Assembly: GCA_950022655.1 (NCBI GenBank)
Contig: OX465579.1
Location: 45,921,950 to 45,985,949 of the forward strand
DNA from: Alentia gelatinosa
Taxonomy: Eukaryota; Annelida; Polychaeta; Phyllodocida; Polynoidae
Reading direction: 5' to 3'
Length of the DNA stretch: 64,000 bases
In this document: in pieces, positions 22,254 through 33,243 of the stretch
Numbering within the stretch: position 1 is the stretch's first letter
Layout of the letters: each line of letters starts with the position of its first letter
Notes under the pieces: model-generated
Databases searched by the model: none
Seen by the model: only the letters and a program-made list of their open reading frames with translations
What the model was told of the DNA's origin: nothing
Made by a program: the position numbers and the translations under genes

Positions 22254-23262
22254 GCTAATGTTCTAACCAGAAATCAGTGAATCAACCCCTGCCAAATTGA
22301 GGCTGTAGTTGATAGCTAGCAGTCTTGCTGGAAGCCCCATCTCTCCTGTACCCATGTAATCAATCATAAAGCTTGACTACCTAGAACCTAATTCTCAATG
22401 AAGTCACTTATTGAGACTTGGTTGTTCACATTCAAATATCCAGCAGCAACTGCTTTCTCGATTTGTGCCGTCAATTTGTAGTCATCAGGCTCCCTCGCAG
22501 AATCTCAAAGGACCTTCACTGTTTCTTGTAGCAGTATCATTGACATACAAATACAGATGTTCTGGCAATTTGTTATATTCTGGCATGGCGTGAGGGATCT
22601 TTGGAATGAGTGGATCAATCTATGGTGTGGCCCTCAGAAGGAAGTCCCATTTTCTTGCATGCAGAACCCCTTTAAGTACTCAATGCTCTTCCATAAATAT
22701 GGTAATCTTATTGAAATAAGCAGCAACAGGGGCATTTTGTAGTACTTGATGTTGTAGTAAATGCTCTTAATTCATCAATGTTGAAGAAAATACTAATGAT
22801 CTTGTGAGACTGCATTGATTCTGGGACAAATGTTAGTGTTCGTCCATTGTTGTCTTCCCCCACATAAGTCTGTCAGACTGAGGGAGGGTGGACACCCATC
22901 TCGAATTGGCGAACAGGACTGTGACCATAGAAACTGAACTCCAGGGAGTGAGAGAATTCTAGTTACCTTGTGCATTAATCATTATTATAGTTGTACAACT
23001 AAGCTGATTTCTTGTGATATGATATGAATGCATTTCATAACATCAATTTTTGTCATTGCCACAAATATGGGAGTTTGCCTCCATGATTAGCTGAAAACGT
23101 TGACCCCACGACAGAGTTAGTGGAAAATTTTGCCCCCCCCCCCCCCCATGGAAATACCCAAAAAAAGTTGCCCCCCCCCCCTGGGAATACCCAAAAGAAA
23201 GTTGGCCCCCCCCCCCTTAAAACTGTGCCCCCCCTGGGCCATAATTATTGTACGCTCCCTTA

Positions 23263-23381
23263 CTGAGCCCGTACAGATGACTGTTTGAGGTCATTCAATA
23301 ATAAAATATGTCCCTCCACCTGTGGCGTCGGGACATATCTTTTCATCAAATGACCGAGAACGGCCATCCGTACAGGCTCAG
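23263..23381. repeat. 119-bp imperfect hairpin
   Basis: CTGAGCCCGTACAGATGACT at the left pairs with the reverse complement of CCATCCGTACAGGCTCAG at the right. The middle pairs through ATATGTCCC and GGGACATAT. It abuts the right end of the 21353-23262 element. The following CACCACGTTTTC resembles, inverted, the flank GAAAACGTGG just left of that element. Confidence 0.6.
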
Positions 23382-23468
23382 TCACCACGTTTTCTTATTA
23401 CTATACACCTCCTAATCGTTTAAAACACCCTTTTATTGGCTATACAAAGATTACTGCAATTCACTTTG

Positions 23469-23487
23469 GCCCGCTGTCACAGCGGGC
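23469..23487. repeat. GC-rich perfect hairpin
   Basis: GCCCGCTG-TCA-CAGCGGGC, an 8-bp perfect stem with a 3-nt loop, lies 200 bp upstream of the gag relic. It could be part of the leader of that element. No function is demonstrated. Confidence 0.5.
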
Positions 23488-23506
23488 GTGAAAATTATTT
23501 ATACTA

Positions 23507-23533
23507 CACCCCTAGCAGCGGGCAGTATTTCAT
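23507..23533 (+). repeat. 27-bp repeat shared with 35.3 kb
   Basis: CACCCCTAGCAGCGGG, then C, then AGTATTTCAT. It matches 35326-35352 at 26 of 27 bases, so both are probably remnants of one repeat family. Here it precedes the gag relic. Confidence 0.6.
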
Positions 23534-23668
23534 ACATGTTCGGCCATAGGTATATAGTAATAAAGAGAACCATTCAATTTGATGATGCTGGATGATAATA
23601 GATACAACATTGAGAATTTTAAGTCTGTGTACGTTTATTGGTAGTATTGTTCTGATAAAACACCGAAG

Positions 23669-24755
23669 ATGGCCCACACTACATCGAGACCCTGCCTTCC
23701 GTTGATGACTGGAGGATGTCAAGGAGGATGTGCTTCACCCAGGATCGTTACCCAGCAGCGTAATGAAGGATGTCAATCAGATTATACCCCGTCAAAAGTG
23801 GACGATCGACTGAATGGCTTAGAGACATCATTGTCAACAATATTGCAGATGCTGTCAACATCTCACCGCGAGAGCCGCAAAGACAGTGTCAAGTCCAAGA
23901 AACCTGCTGTCAGAGACACCCATAGTTCATCTGGTTCATCCGTTGATTCGGCCAGTGCTTCGAGATCACGCAGTAAGTCAGGACACAAGAGCAGGGGCAA
24001 ATATGATCACTATCACTTTGTGGACAAAGACGAGAAAGTTACATCTTATGAGAGTTTGTCACTTGTCAATTTGAAATTCCTACGCAAACTTTATGAACAA
24101 CTTGACAGGCCTTATAGATTATATGTTTCTACTCGCCTAAAAGGCTAAAACTAAGGTTTTTCAATCTGAAGCATTGATCTAGTATGACATATCTGTTAAG
24201 ACAAGGGCTAGCAAAAAAGGTTTGTCAGCTATTGAGATAATAGATCCAAGTGATATCATAAAATTCCTTTTTTATGACGGCACTTTAAGTGCCCAAAATG
24301 CAAAAACAAGTCCATCCAAGCGCAGTCATGTTAATACTGTCAATAGCTGTCATGCATTCAACAAAGCGGATGGGGGTTGTACTTTTATTGCTTGTAAATA
24401 TCGTTACGCTTGCAGTTCTTGCAACTCGAATAGTCATGGGCCTACAGCTGTGGTTCTAGAAAATAAGCTAATGGTCAGAAATGATGACAGAAGTCCAGAC
24501 AGTGACACCAATAATTTGTTCTCTCCGGTAGAATGCCCCATTAACTCGGGTATAGTTGATATGGGGAAAAAGGTCAAAACAATTTGTGATTCTGAAAGAA
24601 ATGTTGATATCTCTACCAATTACTTTGATGAAGCGAGTATTGGTTCCGTTGATATTGCAAATAACACTAATGGTGTTATTGATATACCTGATCTCGAACT
24701 TGAAGAGAGTGTAAACATGTTTACATCCATTTTACACCCACATGATTTGCAATGA
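23669..24755 (+). pseudogene. Gag relic of a YR retrotransposon (element D)
   Basis: The first frame (23669-24148) has a short amphipathic segment VDDRLNGLETSLSTILQML, a Ser/Arg/Lys-rich stretch, and then RGKYDHYHFVDKDEKV and ESLSLVNLKFLRKL. After a break, the second frame has SVKTRASKKGLSAIE, IIKFLFYDGTLSAQNAK and a zinc-knuckle-like Cys/His cluster from NSCHAFNKADGGC to CSSCNSNSHG. Element A (42911-44330) has the same blocks in the same order. The frame break and the absence of pol make this a dead fragment. Confidence 0.75.
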
Positions 24756-24779
24756 GAAGACCAAGAAGCAGCACCCACT

Positions 24780-25193
24780 GAAGTCATTGGAGCCATACCC
24801 ACCCCTTCCCACTCGCAGCCCCAGCTCTTCCAGGCTCGCCCACCTGCCCTGCCACAGCCTGGGTGGCATACATCTGGGCCCAGCCAGCACCATCCGAGGC
24901 CTACACCTTCCTGAACACCTCAGGATGCCCGCTGATGCTCAAGCTCTCATGGCTTTCATCCGGGCCGTCCTCGCACTGAGGGGTGTCCCCCACGCCCCAA
25001 GTGTCTCTCTTCACTCCCTCAGGTAGGCGGGGGGGGGGGGGGGGTAACAAGCAGTTTTCTACAGAGCCCCAGATGCTGTTCTCCAACATCACGGCACCTG
25101 GTCCTCTGTAACATCACTGAGGGCCCACATACCAGACAATACCTCTACAATGATCGCCCTCACATTTGCCTTTGGCATTTGTGACTGACTAAT
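24780..25193 (+). pseudogene. Tyrosine recombinase C-terminal relic
   Basis: One frame reads AQALMAFIRAVLALRGVPHA then SVSLHSLR, the H-x-x-R box of tyrosine recombinases. It then breaks in a G homopolymer (about 25028-25045), where RRGGA would be expected. In another frame it continues DAVLQHHGTWSSVTSLRAHI, the H-G-T-W-S box, with the catalytic Tyr position apparently replaced (AHI for AYI). It is GC-rich and lies right after the AT-rich gag relic, so it is probably from a different element. Confidence 0.6.
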
Positions 25194-26263
25194 TCTAGGT
25201 CAATTGCCTAGGAGATAATATTTCTTAAATAGATAAATGTTTCCATACTACTATCTTCGCCTTTCTTGTTGTCTTTTTTTGGATCAAGAAGTTTATTTCG
25301 AAAATCCAAAGAGTATGTGTACTAATACCTACTGATATGATCTACCGTACTTCATACGAACAGTTGTTAGAAGTGAAATATATACAGATGGACGAGACAA
25401 ATATAGAACAAGACACACAATGGGGAATCCTTTTTAGGCCCAACTAGATTCTAGGCGTTAGTCATTACGTAGAGTCGATTTTACACTAAATGAATTCACT
25501 CGAGGTTTAATCTCGGTCACGACAAGGATAGATGAAATGTTAAAGGAATTAGAGTGATTGTGATAAGAAATGGCAGATTAGTATTTCTTTCATATATAAA
25601 TGGACCCTTGTAATAATTCTTTAAAACATTCGTTTTTATTTCGGCTTGTAAGAAAGATGATTCTGAGTACTCTTCCCTCTCACAAGTGATGCTCCAGCAT
25701 TAGAGGTGGCATGGGGGCAGCCCTCTATAAGACGGAGTAACGATAAAGAAATAAGCAGTCCTGACCTGGAGTCTCAAAAGGCCAGCAGAGAGTATGATGT
25801 ACCTATCAAACTCGCCATTGGACAGAATCCACGTTTCGCTGCTGTGAGCTATATCGTGGATTTCGATTTTCCTCTCGATTTCCGATTTTGTTAACGCTCG
25901 ATAAAGTGACCAGCCTTCCGTTATAAACAACCAGCCTTGAATTACGCCACTGAGAAGGAAAGACAATATGTGCAGTCATGTATGATACCGTAAAGCAGGT
26001 GGTTAAAGGGTCAGTTGCTGCTTAAAGGGTCAGTAATATCTCATATTTACTGACAAACAGATAGTCTTTTGACTGAAGGTGACAATAATATATAATACAT
26101 GATGGACATACATGATGAAAATTGAAAAGGTTCTTGTGTACACCTGTGGGCGTAATGATATCGCTGTTTGAAATTGCTCCTCTTTTAAGCCAAACTCACG
26201 TTTTAGAGAATTCAATATTCAACAACGTATTTATTGTATGAGGATAGACTGTACGAATGTCAG
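25194..26263. other. Gene-free stretch
   Basis: No protein-like frame. ORFs of 60-88 codons at 25.7-26.2 kb overlap on opposite strands and show no domain. Confidence 0.45.
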
Positions 26264-26432
26264 GTAAGGGTAATAAATACAATATTACCATGATTTCGAT
26301 CTGAGTGGCCGTATTCTCCTTGTAGTTGACACTATGTAATACTCCTCGCTATCGTTCGGAGTTTTACTTCGGGTCAACTACGCGGAGAATACGGCCACTC
26401 AGATCGAAATCGTGGTGATGTTGTGTATATCT
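26264..26432. repeat. Complete palindromic MITE (CGGAGAATACGGC family)
   Basis: The left arm GGGTAATAAATAC...GATTTCGATCTGAGTGGCCG then TATTCTCC is complementary to the right arm GGAGAATACGGCCACTCAGA then TCGAAATCGTGGTGATGTTG (26372-26430). The loop is about 40 bp. This is the only full foldback copy in the window. It has no ORF and looks like a terminal-inverted-repeat-only element. Confidence 0.75.
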
Positions 26433-26613
26433 ACTTCAACATGATATGACATGATTAGGTCAACACGTGTTACCTGAATCGCATATACATGTAGTCCTAA
26501 TTGCAATCAATATACTGTTGCATTTACAAATCACAGTTATGTAACCGGTGGCAATTAGATAATATCCCAGAACGAGTTGGTCCTGTAGTGGTACCTGAGC
26601 TGTGCATGTCGTA

Positions 26614-26853
26614 TCAAGGCACTACATTGTTTTCCCCTGCCACATAAAACTCTCCGGTGTACGAGATAAGGAAGCCGTAGATCCTGACACGGGCCACGTG
26701 ACATAGCGCCACCTCGCGCCATGGCAGGTTTCCTTGGCAGGAGACCTCAGGCGTGGGCGTGAGGCGCTCCCACAGCGAACTTCTCAATGCTGGAAAGATC
26801 ACAGGGTTTGAGCTCGAGCAGCTCCCCAAGCGTTCAGCAGGGGTTTCTTCCAA
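26614..26853 (-). CDS. Candidate host-gene exon, unidentified
   Basis: The minus-strand frame is open for 79 codons, and its second half (REVALCHVARVRIYGFLISY then TGEFYVAGENN) looks like a folded extracellular domain. A pyrimidine-rich ATTCATTCTTTTTTGGAAG precedes it, as at a 3' splice site, and GTAGTG follows ...GENN as a possible donor. The GC-rich composition contrasts with the flanks. I recognise no family. If real, it could belong to the same minus-strand gene as the exon at 40644-40731, but that is only a guess. Confidence 0.3.
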   Translation of the reverse strand: MEETPAERLGSCSSSNPVIFPALRSSLWERLTPTPEVSCQGNLPWREVALCHVARVRIYGFLISYTGEFYVAGENNVVP

Positions 26854-27537
26854 AAAAGAATGAATTAGGAATGTTCTTTACGCTGTTTAAAGACAAAGTG
26901 ACATGAGTCCATTTTGAGGTGAATCAAAGCAGCAACATTGGTTCGCAGTTGTAGTCTCCAGGTTTCACGACAAGCTTAAGATTAGGGACGTCTCCTTGAT
27001 TTACTAATGGGGTGTCTGTATCCCGGCATCGTGATACAAGCATATATATGTACTTAGATCTAAAATGCTAAAGAGCATGTCTCATTTTGCTCTTAAGGAT
27101 AGCTTCTCTGAAAGGCATCAAGTGACCATTCCCATCTGAGATAGAGCTGATTGGTTGTCTTACATCCATTTTCAGGACAGAGGAAATATTGAATTGGGAA
27201 TGGTTAAGGTCACTGTTGTTTATCAAATTATCAAAGATTTTAATCTAGACCAAGATCCTTTGTCTATAAACTTCAAGAAATTCACGCATTCTTGAAAACA
27301 GCTACATCCAAGTAAAAACAGATGGTTCTTTTCCCAATCAATGATTCTGCCTAATGACAAAAAGGCAATATAAATTTTCCATCTGATATGAAGACAATCA
27401 AATAATATTGTTGTATCTCCTTTAGAGTCTATAAAATAACGCTTACTTGAGAATGACCACTATAAGTAGCTTTACTATATACCCATGCCGTATATACTGT
27501 TTATACGAACCGTTTCGGCAGATGACGTAAAAATACT
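26854..27537. other. Gene-free stretch
   Basis: No coding or repeat signal recognised. Confidence 0.45.
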
Positions 27538-27558
27538 GTACGGACCGCCGGTCCGTAC
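27538..27558. repeat. 21-bp perfect palindrome
   Basis: GTACGGACCG-C-CGGTCCGTAC, with a single-base centre. The TCCGTAC word recurs in the larger palindrome 150 bp downstream. Confidence 0.8.
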
Positions 27559-27639
27559 ACTAAAATATGGACCACCTTGCCATACACGTTTATTAAAAAA
27601 TTGGTTGTTAAGCCAAATGAAATTGATTTTTTTTTTAAT

Positions 27640-27815
27640 TTCGGGTATATATAGTAAAAATATAACGTCCAACCATGCTTGTACAATTCACTAGATAATG
27701 ATTTACCGTTTGTACGGAACTCGGCATAAATGCCTCGGTCCGTACAAACCGTAAATCATCATCTCGTTCCTAAAATTGTACAGCATGGTCAGGACGTTCT
27801 ATATAATTACATACA
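27640..27815. repeat. Palindromic MITE-like element
   Basis: A perfect 21-bp arm pair, ATGATTTACCGTTTGTACGG(A) at 27698-27718 and its complement at 27739-27759, encloses a 20-bp loop. The palindrome extends outward imperfectly, from TATAACGTCCAACCATGCTT / GTACAATT on the left to AATTGTACAGCATGGTCAGG / ACGTTCTATA on the right. No ORF. It could extrude as a cruciform. Confidence 0.65.
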
Positions 27816-29254
27816 TCGAATCAACAAGTATGTAATCTTACGGTACCAGCATAAAAGACGAGTGTTGTATTATGAAAACCCTAATGGTAAAACTATTGTC
27901 CAGAGGGGCAACTACAATGTTTTTTGTAGCAGGGAACAATTTCTCTAGCTAACCCGAGAAAGCCTTGTCAGAAACTGACTGACTGAGCTCTGTTACACAA
28001 CTTTTCTCAAGTAAAAGCTTAGACCACTACTTTTATCAGGCACTAGTAGAGATGACTGCTTGTCTGTGGCAGTAGCCGAGATTACTTCCATTCTCAGGCA
28101 ATAGCTAAAAGCACTACTTTTCTCTGCCAATAGCTCAGGTCATTACTTTCCCCAGGAGATTCCAAGACTGGCGTTAGGGACCGTCCCCCGGTTAACACCG
28201 TTTGATGTCTTGAATAAGCATTGACCAGAACCTGAAGGTCTACTTGGCTGGTTAGGGTTGACCAGTCAAGAGACCATGAGACTAGTTCCGGTGTTACTGA
28301 GTGCAATGGGCAGTAAAACCTTGCCTCTTGGGAGATGTGATTTGATGAGGATAATAGGTGTCCTCCATGTCAAGAATCACCTTTATTCCCATGTGTAGTG
28401 TGTGAGCCAAGCCATAAAGAAGAAGACTTCCTGTGTATCTGCTGGTTCAATCTCAAACAGTGTGGACAGAAGTAGATTTTAACATATCTCTCTGATACAC
28501 CCTGGATACAGGCTGGATTCCACTTTGTAACTATAGTAGTGCTGTTTGCGAAAAAGGTGCTTCTATGACACGAGATAACGAATGAAGATTAGTCTAGAAA
28601 GAGAGGTGAACGATGTAACTGCTTTAAAGTAGCTTTGCTATCAACATTCAGGCATCAGAGTAAAACATTTCTGTTGGAGGGGGGGGGGGGGGTCTATGGA
28701 AAATGGATGACAAAAACAACTATTTTTGTGACTGTAATAGCAGAATTATTTGAAACCAATGCCGTGAAAATGAGACGTGGCTTTTGTAATGATAATAATG
28801 GACCGCATTGACAAATTTGGAATTCTCGTAAAATGAAATAATGGATAGACATGTCGTTTTGCATTAGACCGAACATTTCTTGTAAGTGTTATGTATGGTA
28901 TGACCATAGCACCACATTACTGGTAAATCCTGGATGGTCTTTTGGATTACAACTGTAGACCATGCAAAACATAAATATGGTCAGACATATTTTAATCCTG
29001 TTTATTGTTCTCATAATTATTGGGCTGGAATCTGCACCTAAGTGCGAATGTACACGCGTACTTAGTCATTTTCACATTGCTTGGTAAATAAATATTGATT
29101 AACAAGAGGACAAAGATGCACTCTCGCTACCCCCTTGGTGAACGAAAGCAGTCGCAGCCTGGAGAATGGATTTAAACTACGACGGGATGTTGTTTAGGAA
29201 CAAATAACAAAGTCTGGTGTAATTGATTAGTGAATTTATGAATTAATTAATTTT
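27816..29254. other. Gene-free stretch with a degenerate minisatellite
   Basis: Apart from the degenerate array at about 28020-28160 and a poly-G run at about 28679-28692, nothing is recognised. ORFs of 60-70 codons have no domain. Confidence 0.45.
28020..28160 (+). repeat. Degenerate tandem repeat, about 30-bp period
   Basis: Four to five diverged units of the type ACTACTTTTCTCAGGCAATA-GCTNAG follow one another. Each has a CTACTT/TTACTT block and a CAATAGCT/CAGTAGCC block. Confidence 0.5.
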
Positions 29255-29599
29255 TTTTTATCAATCTTTATTGCAGCAGATCCTTGGTTTACAATTTGGT
29301 ATGATGTGTTACATGTAGAGTTATGTTTCCAATAAAGGAGTAGCCATCAGCCGAAGGCTGGTTTTCATTGGCTACTCGTTGAACCTGAGTTGTGACTATA
29401 TAGCCTATGTATCCGTTATAGCTCATTACAATGTGGGGAGAGTATAAAGATAGCTTACTCAATCTAACATATTTTATACACACACGATAGCTCATACGCA
29501 TACATATTATTTCTACTTTCGTGATTCGGGAATTTTTAGAGGCAGACTACATAATACGATCATAGAATCCAATAATACAATCAGTCCACATAGCATCGT

Positions 29600-31518
29600 T
29601 TAAGCAATAGAGTCTAGTAGGGTCCTCTTTGTTAGGGACTTAAACAATTTTAATGTGGGAGTTGAGCGGACTACGGCTGGTAAAGTATTCCAGTGTATGC
29701 CACCATAATATTCTACAGATTTTTGGTATGCCGTACAATTTGGAGTAAATACTTTCAAAGTTTTCCCCATGTGCTGCCTTGTGGGCAGAACTCGTTTATC
29801 AAGGTTCTCATCCTTTTGCGCCCGTTGGTACATGTAATTAGGTGAGCAATTCTTCGGTCCTGTAGTAGGGGAATTTTTAGTTGTCTGTGAATCAATATAA
29901 CACTCTTCCTACTGCTTGCTTTTAAACAAATCCTCAAAGCTTTGTTTTGACTAATTTGTAGTTTAGATAGAAGTTGTTTAGAGGCCTGCATGAAGAGGAC
30001 ATCCCCGTAGTTGAAGTAAGGAACAATTGTTGTTTTAAATACGTCAATGGCTGCTTTTTGATTTAAAAAAGGTCTCAATTTTTTTAATTGGTAGATTGGA
30101 AAAGATATCCTACGTAACATCTGGTTTAAGTGAAGATTATAATTTAAGGCTGAGTCTAGGTGTATTCCTAAATACTTATATGAGGCTACTTTCTGTAGTT
30201 TTTTTGCTTTTATTATTAGTGATAATGGAGTTAGTTTTTTACATCGTTGGGGGGTACCTAAAATCATTAATTTTGTCTTTTCTATGTTTATAACCAATCG
30301 GTTTTGCTCACACCATAAATCAAATGTATCAAGGGCGCCTTGTAATCTATTCTGCATATCATAACTGTTATTACCATGTACATAAATAATAGTATCGTCT
30401 GCGTATAATCGCATATTTATACCTGGTATACATTGTATTACATCATTTATATACGTTAAAAATAGCGTGGGTCCCAGGTTTGACCCCTGGGGGACACCAC
30501 AGACCACCCCATGCTCGTCCGAAAGTAAGTTATTTGTATTTGTTTTTTGAGTCCTTTTTTCTAAATAGTTTCTAAAAATTTGTCTATTTCTACCCCTAAT
30601 TCCATAAAAATCTAGTTTTTTGTCCAGAATGAGGTGGTCTACGGTGTCGAACGCTTTGCACAAGTCTATAAATACTGTTGCAGTGACATTGCCAATATTT
30701 ATTTCTCTTTTAACATCATCAGTAAATTCCGCAACAGTAGCAGTAGTTGAGCATCCCTTTCTAAATCCAGCTTGTTTCTTTCTTAAAATAGTGTTTACAT
30801 CGAGGTATGACATCACTCTGGTGTTCATTATTTTTTCCATTGCCTTACTTTGAAATTGGATCACTGATATCGGTCTATAGTTGTTTACACTCTTTTGGTC
30901 TCCACTCTTAAAAATGGGTGTTACAACCGCCGCTTTCCAGGAATTTGGAATTTCCCCTGTATTAAAAATTTCATTGCAGAAGTCCATAAATTGTTTAAGA
31001 CAAATTAGTAGATAATCTTTTAGTACCTCTGTTTTTATGTGTTCAATTCCCGATGGTTTATTTATGTTAGACTCATTTAATAGTTTTTTAACTTCGGTCT
31101 CGTTAGTACTGATATCCTCCATCTCCTTTTCACTTTTTTCCCCATAAGGTCTCCAGGGTGTGTAGTTGAACTTGGACAAGTTTGTACCTATTTCGGTAAA
31201 ATACGAATTTATGTGGTTTGGGATATCTTGGTTTATTATGTTTTCACCACATTGATTTTGTAAGTTTATATCTCTTTTTATTCTAGATGTATTTGTTCCG
31301 GGTAAGATCTCATTGATATGTTTCCAAAATTTCTTTGGTTCTGAGGTATGTCGTTCTAATTGGCTTAATACATATTGTTGTCTGGCTTCCTTTATTTGTC
31401 TATTTGATTGGTTTCTCGCCGATCTTGCTTTGTTCCAGTCTTCTATGTTGTTGGTTTTTTTTGCTTTTGTTAATAATTTACTTTTGTCTTTAATTTGGTG
31501 TGCAAGTTCTCCATTCAT
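29600..31518 (-). pseudogene. LINE ORF2, reverse transcriptase part
   Basis: Non-LTR RT motifs in order: PSGIEHIKTEVLK, IPNSWKAAVVTPIFKSGD, NNYRPISVI, KKQAGFRKGCSTT, VFIDLCKAFDTVDH (motif A), GVPQGSNLGPTLFLTYINDV (motif B), LYADDT (catalytic, motif C), LVINIEKTKLM and SYKYLGIHLDSAL. The long frame ends at 29755. A frameshift in the 29755-29833 overlap leads to the C-terminal block WNTLPAVV...LKLFKSL in the next frame. It would reverse transcribe the element RNA at a nicked target. Upstream it is separated from the endonuclease by a stop region at 31519-31533. Confidence 0.85.
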
Positions 31519-31533
31519 CCAGGGTTCGTTTTT

Positions 31534-32486
31534 TTATTTTGTTTTGATTTTTTTCTTGGGGCATTGTTTGTCCAGGTAGGCCTCTAGTTTTTTTACGAGC
31601 CAGTCCCATTTCTGTGCTGTGTTTTTAAGGTTTGTATATTCTTCCCAGTCCAAGTTTTTAGTGTGGATTTCTAGTTTTTTCTTTGTATGCTTTCTATAAG
31701 TTCTGCCAATGAATGCATGTTCTTTTAGTATATCCGGGCTTTTTTTGCGGTTTAAGAAGATTATTTGGTGGTCGCTTATGTTATTATCTAGTGTACCTGA
31801 TTTGTTTATAAAATTTGAGTTTGTAAAGATTAGGTCTATTATTGAGCTGGTTTTGTTGCGTATATCAAATCTCGTAGTGTTGTTTATTAGTTGTTTTAAT
31901 CCCATTTCGGTTATACCATTTATAAGTTCTTGAACATATACATCATTATTTTGTTTTACATCTATGTTCATGTCACCCATTAGGTAGATTTCGTAGTTGT
32001 AGTTTTGGGTGAGGTCCATCATTATTTCAGAGACAGTGTCGATGAATATTCTCTTGTCTCCCTTTGGGGGCGATATACATTGATTAGTATAAATAATTTG
32101 CTATTTTCTTGTTCAAAGAAGATTGATTGTAGTTCTATATGTCTTGTGCTTGTGTTGTATTTTTTTAATTTATGTGCATCATATTTTAGGTTTTCATTTA
32201 TCAGGGTCATTAATCCTCCCCCTTTTTTTGGTTCCCGGTCAGTCTGGTTTTCCTTCCATTTTCTGTCAAGTCTTATATTCCTATAGTTTTCTATTTGGTA
32301 TGAGTCCTCTGTATCTTCCTCCCTCATCCAGCTCTCGGATATTGTAATTAGGTCTACTTTGCTATCAACTAACGCTAGTCTGAGTCGCTCGTACTTAGCT
32401 TTAAAACTCCATATGTTTGCATGTATTATAGTTAACCCTCTTGCATCTTGTAGGTCCCCCAATACCCGTATCACCTTTTCAGTCAT
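31534..32486 (-). pseudogene. LINE ORF2, apurinic-type endonuclease part
   Basis: Two frames together make an APE-like nuclease. N-terminal: LTIIHANIWSFKAKYERL and VDLITISESWM (N and E metal sites), then KKGGGLMTLIN. C-terminal: YLMGDMNID, SSIIDLIFTN and NISDHQIIF (the GD-N and SDH boxes). The frames meet at 32022, so one frameshift splits the domain. It would nick the target for target-primed reverse transcription. Not functional as it stands. Confidence 0.8.
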
Positions 32487-32830
32487 TCGTTTTTTTTCAT
32501 ATCCTTTGTGTATGTTAGTAACAACGGTGACTTATTCGTAGACATATGTATACAACAATGCGTGATATGTTGGTAACAATACAATACAATACTCATTTTC
32601 CTCTGTAAATCATGTAAAGGGTTCACTTCTATATATACGGTATACGTAGGCTTTCTCTTAGTTTCTAGTTTTTGCTTCGCATTAAACGAAGTATCAGCAC
32701 TTAAGGTGCTATTGGTATTAAACCTGGCCCTAGGGCCTTTCTGTGAGCAACTTCGGCATCTGAGGCCGTTGCTCATCAGTATTCCTCCTCCTATCCGAAG
32801 CAAGGCCGTAATGGATAGGTAGGTTTGCAT
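32483..32830 (-). CDS. Short ORF upstream of LINE ORF2
   Basis: 115 codons overlapping the start of the endonuclease frame by 4 bp. It contains NGLRCRSCSQKGPRARFNTN. It may be the N-terminal extension of ORF2 in another frame or a leader, and no domain is recognised. A poly-G run (about 32846-32858) lies just upstream. Confidence 0.3.
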   Translation of the reverse strand: MQTYLSITALLRIGGGILMSNGLRCRSCSQKGPRARFNTNSTLSADTSFNAKQKLETKRKPTYTVYIEVNPLHDLQRKMSIVLYCYQHITHCCIHMSTNKSPLLLTYTKDMKKNE

Positions 32831-33243
32831 GTCCGCCCAATGAGGGGGGGGGGGGGGTTAGGGTATGTATTAACTACCTTGGCCTAATGGCTTGGGGTAA
32901 TCCGTTATTTTGTCAGACTGTTTCAGCGACCCAGTGTGAGGCATAACGTTTTACCTAAGTAGTTTAGTAATTTTCTACTAGGATAGTGTTTACGAACTAT
33001 CAGGTTATTCACGTTGTTTCAGCGACCCAACCTGAAGACCTCATAGTTTTCAACTTATCAGGGTATTTTAGGTGTGGTTTTTTTTTAAAGCTTTTATCAA
33101 ATCCGTTGCCCAGTGAAGTAGGAGCAAGGGGGTTGGGTGGATCCCACATCTACCCAGTAGGGTGTATGAGTGTATGTACTTATTTCTCTTTCTTTTTTGA
33201 ATCCACGGGATTGTGTATTCCGGGTGGTTTTTAACATTCATGT

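Larger units (their letters stand above)
21353..23262. mobile_element. 1.9-kb element with inverted ends and poly-C arrays
   Basis: The left end, GGGAGCGTTCATTAATTATC then GCCCAGGGAGGGCACAGTTTT, is matched in reverse complement by the right end, AAAACTGTGCCCCCCCTGGG then CCATAATTATTGTACGCTCCC. TTA flanks both ends, a possible 3-bp target duplication. Next to each end lies a short array of (A)n-GTTGGCCCCCCC-ATGGGAATACCC units (about 21414-21540 and 23125-23220). These arrays run in the same orientation although the ends are inverted. No transposase is found; a SINE lies inside. Probably a composite non-autonomous element. Confidence 0.5.

Noticed and set aside
23101..23230. Possible CRISPR-like array in the poly-C repeats
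   Set aside because: The units are homopolymer-rich, unequal in length and without unique spacers; the context is an animal mobile element.
24742..25026. Proline-rich secreted protein reading of the ORF at 24742
   Set aside because: The C-terminal LHSLR and the downstream HGTWSS in another frame fit a recombinase relic better.
30096..32347. Plus-strand ORFs rich in Phe/Leu/Val across the LINE
   Set aside because: They are antisense shadows of the endonuclease/RT frame; hydrophobicity arises from the reverse complement of Lys/Asn/Glu codons.
32921..33030. Repeated phrase TGTTTCAGCGACCCA 95 bp apart
   Set aside because: It is a short, diverged duplication within the LINE leader, with no further structure to support a feature.
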